From positions 65,366,171 to 65,430,170 of the forward strand of contig CM022303.1 in NCBI GenBank assembly GCA_011799875.1: a stretch of DNA of 64,000 bases, in the 5' to 3' direction. Numbering within the stretch: the first letter of the stretch is position 1; every line of letters begins with the position of its first letter. The translations under genes and the position numbers were made by a program. This stretch comes from Thinopyrum elongatum. Its lineage: Eukaryota; Streptophyta; Magnoliopsida; Poales; Poaceae. The notes below the pieces were generated by a model. That model saw only the letters and a list, made by a program, of their open reading frames with translations, was not told the origin of the DNA and searched no databases. This document shows positions 55,308 through 64,000 of the stretch, one piece after another.

Positions 55308-58300
55308 TGTAACACCCCCGTGTAATAAACTCTGTGACACTCTGTTAAAACTACCAAGTCATGATCATTTGCAGTGCCATGTCATATGGGTTAATAATCC
55401 AATTCAAATCCACATCTGAAAATCAACTCAAATTCAAAGGTGAATTATAAAGTTGAACAAACACTGTTGGGAAAATGTTCATTAAATGGCAAATAATTCA
55501 GGAACATTTCTAAAACCAATATCAAAATAATTGGAGTTGGGCAAGCGACTCAAACAAGATGAAACAACACCCAAAACAGCAATATTAATTCATTTAAAAT
55601 CATTACAGATTCAAATGAACTCCAAATCTACCCAAACCACTTTTTGATGAGAGATGATATTGCATTGCAATATTTGGGCCAACATTCACATTTTTCAAAA
55701 GAGCACAAGTGGCCTAATCATTTTGAAACAGAAAAAGGGATAAAAGAAAAGGGAGAAGAGAAATAAGAAAAAAATAAAACGCTACTGTTGGCTGGGCCTA
55801 AGTGCACAGTGTGCGGCCCAGTCCAACAGCGGCCCACCTCACCTCCCTCCTCGTGCGTGTCGGCGCGCCCCTGGCCGCGCGCGCCAGCGCCAGCCGGGCG
55901 GCGACACGCCGACGGCCACCGACGCCGCAGCCACCCGAGAGGATAAGGTCGAGGCCCGGCGTATCCCCTGGCTCTCCTCGCCACTTTCCCCTCTCCTCCC
56001 TCGCTCGTTCCGCCCCTCGCTCCCTCCCAGATCCGGCCACCGAGCGCCGTCGTCGCCGCACTTCGCCATTTGCCGTGGCCACCGGCGACCCCGTGCTCGT
56101 CCACCGTGCCGGCTAGCTCCGCCGTCGTCTTCCTCATCTACTGGAGGCCTCAGCTGGAGCTGGGGAGCACGGAACCACCGGATCCCCTTCGTCCTCAACT
56201 ACGGTCGCCGTCGTCTTCTTCGCCTCCGACGCCGGCCTTCTGCTGCTACAAAACTATCGAGGGCCTACGTGGGTGCCGCACGGTGAGCCTCTCCTCTCCC
56301 TGCTGCTCCTCGTTGGTCCCCTAGCGCCTTATAGCCAGCTGCCGTCGTTGCCGAGCTCTGCTCGCCGCTGTGCACTTCGCCGCCGCGGCCACAGACGCCG
56401 TCGTGCTCGTCCGGACCCAGCATCGAGCTCCTGGAGCTCGTGCGAGTCCAACGCGATCACTAGCGCGCCTCCCCGAGCGTTGTAGCCCTAAATCCACCGA
56501 TGCCCGATTCCGGCGTCCGCCGGCGACGACCTAGCGCTCGTTTCCGGCCGTTTTAGCTCGCGCTCATGCTTTAGATCGACGCGGCGCCTTTCCCTCGTTC
56601 GAACGCGACCAGCCCCGGCCGTTTTGGTGGCCTGTGGGCGAAACCCGACGGGCGTCCAAGCCGCGCCGCCGCGATTTTGGTCGCCGGCGCAACTCCGGCG
56701 CCGGCCGCCGACGTGGCCGCCACGTGGGACACCCCTGGGTCACTGCCAGTGGGTCCCACGGGCCCCGCTGACCACGCTGACCGTGGTCAACGCGCTGACG
56801 TGGCGGCGCAATGCCACTGACAGGTGGGCCCCGTGACTAATTAACCTAATTAAAGATTTAATTAAATAGAAACTAATTAGATTAACCTAATGTCTCACTG
56901 ACATGTGGGGTCCACCCCCTAATTAACCCTGGTAATTAAATTAATCCACTGATTAGCCTAGACAGAGGCTGACATGTGGGTCCCACTGGACCCACATGTC
57001 ATATTTGACTTAGTAAGCCGACTGTTGACTTGCTGACGTCAGCAGCACGTCATGCTGACGTCATAATTCATTTTCTGTAAATAAAAAATTAATTCCAGAA
57101 ATTCAAATAATCTTTAAAATTTAATAACTTTTAAACCGTAGCTCGGATCGAAAAAGTTAAAACATGAAAGTTGCTCAGAACGACGAGACGAGTCTGATCG
57201 TGCCGTCTGTTTCTCCATCGGAACCTCCTACGTAGAAGAACTCGTAACTCCGGACCCGAATCCGACAGATGAATAGTGCACACACGTCGGATATTAAATC
57301 CCAGAATAATTCAAAAAATAACTAAAATGACTTAGATGCATAAATAGGCAACCCTGCACTGCATCATAGCATCACACGCACCGTGTTGCATTTGTTTGCA
57401 TTATGTTTACCTGTTTCTTCCCCCTCTTCTCTCTCGGTAGCCCCCGACGTTGACGTAGCTCCCGAGGCAGACGCCGCACAGGAGTACGACTACGTCCCCG
57501 ACGATACTACTGAAGACCTTGCCCTTGCCCCCGAGCAAACAGGCAAGCACCCCCATTTTGAGCATGCCTATATCGCCTATTCTCTTCTCTCTTATGCTTG
57601 CATTAGAACTGCTACTGCTACTGTTTTCCTATATCTGCTGCATAGCCTGATTATTGTACCCTGCTTTGTTACCTTACCGGTTATCCTAGACTGCTTAGTA
57701 TAAGGTGGGTAGAGACACGACCGAGACCCCCACTTGATCCCGACTGCCCTGCTGGACATCAGAAGACCCGATCATCGGATTGAAGACTAGACCATGGCAC
57801 CGCTCATCACTTCCCCTTAGTTGCCGACACTGCTGGGTTACCATCGAGTGCCGAGGGTGATACCTCGTCAGCACTTCTGATGTTAACCTTGTAGGTTAGT
57901 TACTCGGTCGTGGTAAGCGAGGGTGATTCCTTCTACACCACCCCCGATAATGACGTCGTCGCGCAACTCCTCAAGGTGGACCTCGAGGGTGATTCCTCCT
58001 TCGTTCACCTTGATGATAACATCGAGCGGGAATTCCATCGAGGGTGATTCCTCAGGGTTCCCTTCGGTGTCAGACACACAGTTACCTTGGATATTATGAC
58101 TTGCACTAAACTATGATACTAAAGACGGGTCGGCCCTGAGGGGTACCCGCGCGAGCTTAACGCGAAGTGATGTGGAGTCGGGTTGACCTGGATGGTGCCC
58201 GCGAGATAACTACGAGGCGTGGCCGGGCATTCTTAGCCCTTGCCGCAAGTCCTCGAGACGGGGCGACGGGGTCACATCGATCGTGAGTCTCTGCTCGTTT

Positions 58301-59533
58301 CCGCGCGCTCCTAATCCACTACGGTTTTGGATATTTGATCCGAGGGGCCTCTGGCCCGATAGCACTAACCATCACGTGGGCATAGTATGGGCGTTCTGCG
58401 TTGTACACATCAGCCGAAGCTTGTTTGACGTCAGTAAGGAGCGGCGCACGCCGAGTTGGACTGGTAACACAACCGCGCTTGTATAAGGGGTTGCTAGGTC
58501 TGCTCTCGGTGGCCCCGTAACATGTAGGAGTTCCCGGGGCGATGGCCCAAGACCCCTGGGGGCATAGGTTTAGTCCGGCGTGCTGACCTCTCTTATAAGT
58601 CTAGGTCGGGTTGCGGCGTGTTGCTTAGCCGAGGCCGGGCATGACCCAGAAAAGTGTGTCCGGCCAGAGTTAAGTGAGCGTGGTGGGTAAGTTGGTGCAC
58701 CCCTGCAGGGAAGAAACTTCTATCGATAGCCTGTCCTACGGTAACGGACACTCAGAGTTGTATCCCGATCGGTACAACTAGAACATGTGGTGAGAACTGG
58801 ATAGTACGGCTCTGGGATTGCTTTCTCGCAGGGAGTCGAGAAAGGATCTCAGGTCGAGGTTGATGTTCTACTACTACTACTTTACATTATGTTCATCGGC
58901 TCTTCCCTGATGCTGCAAGACTGTCGAAGAATGTTGAAGATGCTAGTCTTCGATAGGACTAGGCTTTCCCCCTCTATTCTGGCATTTCTGCAGCCCAGTC
59001 CACATATACAGCCCCCTTTGAAAATGATGCATATGTAGTGTAGATCCTTGCTTGCTGAGTACTTCGGATGAGTACTCACGTTTGCTTTATTTTCTTTTTC
59101 CCCCATTTTCCATTTGATGCCACCAGACGACGGAGCCCCTGAGCCAGAAGCCCCAGCCGACGACCAGTACTACTATCCGCCTGGCGAGTACTACTACTAC
59201 GAGGAGCCGTTCGACGACCAGGAGTAGGATCGGAGGGTCCAGGGCAGGAGGCCTACGCCTTTCGATCGTAGTATTTTATTTTACCCCGCCTCTGTGAAGG
59301 CCTAATTCTCTCTATGTAATATATCTGTACCCAGATATCTAATGCTTCCGCTGACGCTTGTATGCCATCGAGCTATGTATTCGAGCCCTCGAGGCCCTGG
59401 CTTGTAATATTAAGCTTGTATGACTTTATTTTATGTTTTAGAGTTGTGTTGTGATATCTTCAAGTGAGTCCTTAGGCTTGATCGTGCGCATTTGCGTGTA
59501 TGATTAGTGCACGATTAAGCCGGGGTCGTCACA
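55308..59533 (+). mobile_element. 4.2-kb solo LTR of a large non-coding retrotransposon (LARD-like)
   Basis: It starts TGTAACACCCCCGTG and ends GGGTCGTCACA, a TG...CA element with a 5-bp duplication that splits the TNP2 frame. No gag or pol is present and no internal direct LTR pair is seen, so the whole unit is best read as a solo LTR. Its size suits the LTRs of Triticeae LARD families such as Sukkula, but this is unverified. It has a very GC-rich section (55850-56800). A late polyadenylation-like region lies near 59400-59450. Orientation plus is inferred from a small spliced ORF and the T-rich 3' part. Confidence 0.65.
57441..59227 (+). CDS. Possible two-exon acidic, tyrosine-rich small ORF inside the solo LTR
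   Basis: Exon 1 (about 57441-57541) follows acceptor ctctcggtag and reads PDVDVAPEADAAQEYDYVPD, then DTTEDLALAPEQTG. Exon 2 (about 59129-59227) follows acceptor gatgccaccag and reads DGAPEPEAPADDQYYYPPGE, then a tyrosine run, YEEPFDDQE and TAG. Phases agree, but the donor would be GC (ACAG|GCAAGC) and no confident start codon is seen. Function unknown; it might be a relic of the element coding region. Confidence 0.3.
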
Positions 59534-59539
59534 ATATAT

Positions 59540-60756
59540 GAGCTTTCCGTCCATACATCCCTCTTCCGCGGGATTAGCCAGAACTCATTCTTTGAACCAA
59601 CGCAAGAAAGAGAAGTTGTGCTCTCTAATAACTTCGGCTTCCATCCTGCGCAGCCCACGGTCATGGAACTTCTTTGGAATGGTCTCTTAGTGCAGTGTCA
59701 AAAAAGGATCTAGCACCTGTATGTGTTGTGGTGCTACTAAGTTTGCTATGTCAAAGTTGTTGCGTCGACCAGAGTGGTCCACATGTAATTCCCTTCAGCC
59801 GTTGCTATGACCTGCTCCTCGAGCTTGCTAAGGTGCTTGTTGATGGGCAAACCAACAACAAGGTTTCCGACACCTAGATAATTCCTGCAGAAGAAGATGC
59901 ACTCTTGGGTCAGATAGCCTTGGACGATGCTTCCATCCCTACGGTACATGTTATAGATGAAACCTTTGATGACCCCATTCATCCTCTCGAACGGCATCAT
60001 GCTATGCAGGAATGCCAGCCCCAGGTTGATGATGTCGTCCACATTATGGACACACGGATGCACCATGACGTAAGAGAAACCGGGCAGGAAATACATCTCA
60101 AGCTCACACAGTATGACAATGATCTCTTTCTATAGCCTTCCGAGCTGCTTCACATTGGTCGACTTTCAACAGATGACATCAAAAAAATTGCAGAGACCAA
60201 TAAGCGTATCACGGACATGCTGGTCCATTATCCCTCTGAGTGCAACTGGGAGTATCTGCATCATCATCACGTGACAATCATGAGACTTCATCCCGCTGAA
60301 CCTTTTCTTCATGGTGTCTAGATATCTGCTTATCTTTGCACAATAACCGGAACTAACTTTGATCCTAGCGAGGCACTTGACGAATTGATTGGTCTCCTTC
60401 GGACTTAAGGTGAAGCAAGATTGGGGCAATAATGTTCTTGCTTCTTGTTGTATTTTTTGCCCCTGTCTTCCGTCTCCGTCTCCGCCTCCTCCGACGACTT
60501 AGGGGGTCCTCCGTGAACATCTTCCCTGATACCCAAAAAATGCAAGTCGCTTCTTGCCTTCGGCCCATCCTTGGTTTTCTTCGACATGTTCATTAGTGTG
60601 TCAAGCAAGCTCTCGAGGAGATTCTTTGTGATATGCATTTGATCAAGGCTATAAGTCATGTAGAGGATGGCCAGTACGGCAAGTCCCAGAAAACAGACCT
60701 CATTTTCCATACCTTCAGTAGCGGCTCGAGCGTCTTTTTCTTCTTTCTCGGTGCGG
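59540..60756 (-). pseudogene. TNP2 transposase, middle part (CACTA F)
   Basis: 60405-60818 reads DQMHITKNLLESLLDTLMNM, then KKTKDGPKARSDLHFLGIRE. 60166-60429 reads SCFTLSPKETNQFVKCLARI and MKSHDCHVMMMQILPVALRG. 59746-60096 reads MMPFERMNGVIKGFIYNMYR and SIVQGYLTQECIFF. All are conserved blocks of the CACTA TNP2 transposase (Transposase_21). They lie in different frames with stops between. The DNA 60757-60761 is the target duplication of the next insertion. Confidence 0.88.
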
Positions 60757-60761
60757 GGCAC
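60757..60761. repeat. Target-site duplication GGCAC (matches 62314-62318)
   Basis: Direct repeat on both sides of the solo LTR. Confidence 0.85.
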
Positions 60762-62313
60762 TAACGTGGCTTGAAACTGTGTTGGTATTTCCCCAAAGAG
60801 AAAGGGATGATGCAACACAGCTACGGTAAGTATTTCCCTCAGTTATGAAACCAAGGCATCAATCCAGTAGGAGAACCAAGCAACACTATATAAATGGTAC
60901 CTGCAAACAAAGAACAAAAACTTGCAACTCGACGCGTAAGAGAGGTTTTCAATCTCTCCACGGTAAAAAGATAGATTGGTTTGTGTAAGATTGGATAAAT
61001 AGATCGCACAAGAACACAAAATAAATGATGCAAATAAAAAGTGCAGCAAGGTATTTTTGGGTTTTTGGAATAATAGATCTGAAAATAAACGCGGCAAAAA
61101 ATAGATCGGAAAGCAATATGATAAAGGATAGACCCGGGGGCCCTAGATTTCACTAGTGGCTTCTCTCAAGAAAATAGTGCACGGTGGGTAAACAAATTAC
61201 TGTTGGGCAATTGATAGAAGAACAAATAATTATGACGATATCCAAGGCAATGATCAATATATAGGCATCACGTCCAAGATTAGTAAACCGAAACGATTCT
61301 GCATCTACTACTATTACTCCACACATCAACCGCTATCCGGCATACATCTAGTGTATTAAGTTCATGGAGAAACGAAGTAATGCAATAAGAATGATGACAT
61401 GATATAGACAAGATCTATTCATGTAGGAATAGACCCCATCTTGTTATCCTTAATAGCAACAATACATACGTGCCTCGCTACCCCTTCTGTCACTGGGTGA
61501 GGACACCGTAAGATCGAACCCATCACAAAGCACCTCTTCCCATGACAAGAAAAAATCGATCTAGTTGGCCTAACTAAACCAAAGATTCGAAGAAGAAATA
61601 CGAGGCTATAAATAATCATGCATATAAGAGATCAAAGAAGACTCAAATAATATTTATGGATAGAGATCTGGTCATAAACTCGAACTTCATCGGATCCCAA
61701 CAAACACACCACAGAAAGTCATTACATCAAATAGATCTCCAAGAGACCATTGTATTGAGAATCAAAAGAGAGAGAGAGGAAGCCATCTAGCTACTGCCTA
61801 CGGACCCATAGGTCTATGGTGGACTACTCATGCATCATCGGAGAGGCACCAATGAGGATGATGCATCCCTCTGTGATTGTGTTAGATTGGATCTCGTGGT
61901 TCTGTAACTTGGGGCGGCTAGAATTGTGTTTCGACTGCTCCCCTAGGGTTTCTGAAATATTTGGGTATTTATAGAGCAAAGAGGCGGTGAAGGAGACCCC
62001 CGTGGGCCCCACAAGACTTCAGGGCGCGCCAATTGCCCCATGGGCCTCCCCCCAGGTGCTTCCTTGACTCCCAAGCTGTCTTCTGGTCCAAAAAAATCAC
62101 CAAAAAGTTTCACTGCGTTTGGACTCCGTTTGGTACTGATATTCTACGAAGTAAAAAATAAGCAAAAAAATAGCAACTGGCACTGGGCACTATGTCAATA
62201 GGTTAGTCCCAAAAATGATATATAGTTGCTATAAAATGATTGTAAAACATCAAAGAATGATAATATAACAGCATGGATCAAACAAAAATTATAGATACGT
62301 TGGAGACGTATCA
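60762..62313 (-). mobile_element. Solo LTR of a Gypsy-type element, minus strand (1552 bp)
   Basis: On the minus strand it starts TGATACGTCTCCAACGTATC at 62313 and ends CAAGCCACGTTA at 60762, with GGCAC on both sides. It has a TATA-like CTATAAATACCC near 61970 (minus). No internal region or second LTR occurs, so it arose by recombination between two LTRs. The start is a well-known Triticeae LTR type. Small ORFs inside are not genes. Confidence 0.85.
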
Positions 62314-62318
62314 GGCAC

Positions 62319-62480
62319 CCTTCCCAATTTTTCAATGACATATCGATTACGATGCCGCTCCTCTTACATGGAGATCATCGCTTCTCAACCTCACCATTGA
62401 ACAGATCTCCGCACTTTCTCCATGCGTCATCCTTCTCGAGCCTTCTTCGATGCCCCATGTAGACGGTTTTCGAAGACCTT
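62319..62480 (-). pseudogene. TNP2 transposase, short upstream remnant
   Basis: Directly beyond the solo LTR the minus strand continues with a Lys/Arg-rich stretch (about 62460-62320) that fits the region ahead of the block at 60818. The reading frame is poor and the assignment rests on continuity across the target duplication. Confidence 0.35.
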
Positions 62481-63480
62481 AGTTCTTTCGGTATACCCTT
62501 AGCCGAACATGCGAAAACGTAAGGGGTAAACATAGGAGAGAGGCAATCCGGCTATTGACCCAAGACACAAGTCAATATCGATGCATATAATCGTGTATGG
62601 TTCGAGGTAGTTGTCGGTGGCTCCATGGATCACCTCAATGTTCACTGTTTCTGTTGTCTTGCAGCCCCCGGTTACCTGTATTGGTGCTTGACGGCGTCTG
62701 ACAAGGTATTCGATCCAAGGATAATTGATAGTTGTAACGATCAACATTGAGCGAGACCAAGGATGGACCAAGAGTGTATACGCGGCCCAAATTTTGGGTG
62801 TCTCTTTATTCAATTTTAACTAAGGTCGAGCCTAGTGCTCGAGCTAACTGAAGATACATGTCGAAGATATTACAGGTCGTCGCATTGGAGATAGAATTTG
62901 ATGTCCGAACTTTTGGCTCATGTCTAGGGTCATCATTTCATCCGCATTCTCCACCTTCTCTCAGCCCTTTGTCTATCCAAGGGTGGTGACGACTACTCCT
63001 GCAAGCGTAGACGTGCCACTACTCCTCGTCTATACCGAGGAGTGTGGCAGGTGGTGACTTTCACAGTCGTTGATAATGACCTTCCTTGTCTGGTATCTCA
63101 ACGGGTAACACGCAGGTCTGATACCGGCCGTGAAAGCCCGAGGTTTTGAGCCAGCCCCCGGTTGGCGTTAACTAGGCTGTCCCGTTAGCGTTCTTGATGA
63201 GCACTCAGTGATCCGTGGCAGTAGTAGTTTTGTGGGGCAGTTAGTGCCTTGGGGTCACCGATGACCTTGAGCTATACCGCACTTTGCGCCCACAGCGCAC
63301 GGGTACATTGACTTGTACCACATCAATGCTAGATGTGGGTTTCACACCTTGTCTGTGACTCTGGTGCCTTTGTATTGCGCCACAACATGATGCTTGGCCT
63401 CCGAGGAAATCATTGTTTTTGGCTTACCCGACGTTGGGCATGATACCCTACATTGTGTGTGCTCTGCTAGCCCCAGGGAA
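62481..63480. other. Unassigned sequence right of the TNP2 remnants
   Basis: A minus-strand frame at 62499-62813 (VHPWSRSMLIVTTINYPWIE, IEVIHGATDNYLEPYTIICI) looks protein-like and is reminiscent of a retroelement polyprotein, but I cannot name it. The rest has no credible ORF. Confidence 0.3.
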
Positions 63481-63679
63481 CTTTTAGTGTGAAATTATGC
63501 TTCCGAGGAAGGTAGTCCTCGGGAGCACACTTGGGGAGGTAGAGCGTGTATCCCTATATATGGTTTTGATCAGCAGGCTTCGAGGTGGGTAACCACCATT
63601 GCGGACCAGAAATCCTATCTCACGCTTATTGCATTGTATAGTCGACCAATCGCATAGAAGAAGGACAACAATGATGTAA

Positions 63680-63817
63680 ATGGGCCGGCCCAACCGAGTA
63701 CAGCGCATCTGTTTTTTGGGTTAACGTTCCTGATCGGTTCAGGTGGGGGGCACCAGGACTCGATCCCGCGATCTCAAGATAGAAGACAGCGCCTCTAGCC
63801 ACTGCGCTAGCTCCCGA
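63680..63817 (-). mobile_element. tRNA-derived SINE-like head, minus strand
   Basis: On the minus strand a pol III A box TAGCGCAGTGG (63809-63799) is followed 43 bases later (start to start) by a B box-like GGATCGAGTCC (63766-63756, one mismatch to GGTTCGANTCC). The sequence between resembles a tRNA but lacks a clean cloverleaf. The body may continue toward 63480, including the palindrome GGGCCGGCCCA at 63681-63691. A true tRNA gene is unlikely. Confidence 0.5.
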
Positions 63818-63839
63818 TTTCGCGTTACTAAAGGGGCGT

Positions 63840-64000
63840 GGCTTACTTAGAGGAAACCAAATCTAGTTTTTCATTGGTTTTGTCATTTTGTTTTGCGTTT
63901 TTTTTCTTCTCGATCTTTTGCTCACTTTTCTTTTCCTTCTCCATTATTTGTTTTTTTTGTGTTCACTCTACATTTTTGTATATGTCAAAAAAAAATTTAA
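63840..64000. other. T-rich low-complexity end of window
   Basis: Long TTTTCTT-type runs; possibly the tail of a repeat that continues past the window. Confidence 0.5.

Larger units (their letters stand above)
54182..64000 (-). mobile_element. CACTA element F (minus strand), right end outside window or unresolved
   Basis: The left TIR CACTATACTAAGGAACAC at 54182 is followed by GCGCGGG/CCCGCGC-type subterminal repeats to about 54370 and a T-rich stretch. A TNP2 transposase on the minus strand is spread over 62480-54718 with two large insertions. Sequence from about 62820 to 64000 could not be assigned firmly to F. Confidence 0.7.

Noticed and set aside
55718..56836. Long overlapping ORFs in a GC-rich block
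   Set aside because: All six frames are open because of composition; they lie inside a solo LTR and show no domain.
63723..63817. Genuine tRNA gene on the minus strand
   Set aside because: A and B boxes are present but pairing of the acceptor and anticodon arms is poor; SINE-like origin is more likely.

Overview
The window is nuclear DNA of a large-genome grass, almost certainly a Triticeae species (wheat, Aegilops or barley type). The evidence is the families present: an Athila/Tat-like Gypsy element primed by tRNA-Asp, an Angela/WIS-like Copia LTR, CACTA elements with TNP2, TNP1 and Ulp1-like ORFs and GCGCTACTGCTA-type subterminal repeats, Stowaway and Tourist/Harbinger MITEs, and LINE fragments. 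There is no bacterial operon, CRISPR array or intact viral genome. Most of the sequence is transposable elements, many nested.

Layout. (1) 1-16955: a Mutator-like (MULE) element running off the left edge. Its mudrA-like transposase is split by a complete minus-strand Gypsy element (287-10584; 5-bp TSD ccaac). The rest of the MULE holds a GRF zinc-finger ORF, a hairpin array, two related minus-strand ORFs of unknown function and a hairpin-rich right end. (2) 16956-34291: a low-copy 'island' cluttered by small insertions. It holds a non-LTR insertion with an 11-bp TSD, six MITEs (three stacked inside one another), a partial mitochondrial ribosomal protein L47 (uL29m) gene with a tandemly duplicated intron, LINE C-terminal fragments, a nearly full-length but frameshifted cytochrome P450 (CYP96-like) and a Harbinger-type MITE. 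(3) 34292-64000: a CACTA nest. The oldest element E (minus) is interrupted by CACTA D (plus, 37342-51166), which is interrupted by a Copia-type element (37824-47518; TSD CGCAC). E is also interrupted by CACTA F (minus, from 54182), whose TNP2 transposase is split by a 4.2-kb probable solo LTR (55308-59533; TSD ATATA) and a 1.55-kb solo LTR (60762-62313; TSD GGCAC).

Almost every coding region is broken. The best candidates for host genes are the uL29m gene (three recognisable exons, N-terminal end not found) and the P450 pseudogene. The most unusual observations are: about 69 bp matching the 5' end of plastid 16S rRNA inside the Copia-type element; a tandem array of hairpin-forming units in CACTA D; a long hairpin shared by CACTA D and E; the paired unknown ORFs carried by the MULE; and the three-deep MITE nest. 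Family names are from recognition of motifs by eye; no database was searched.
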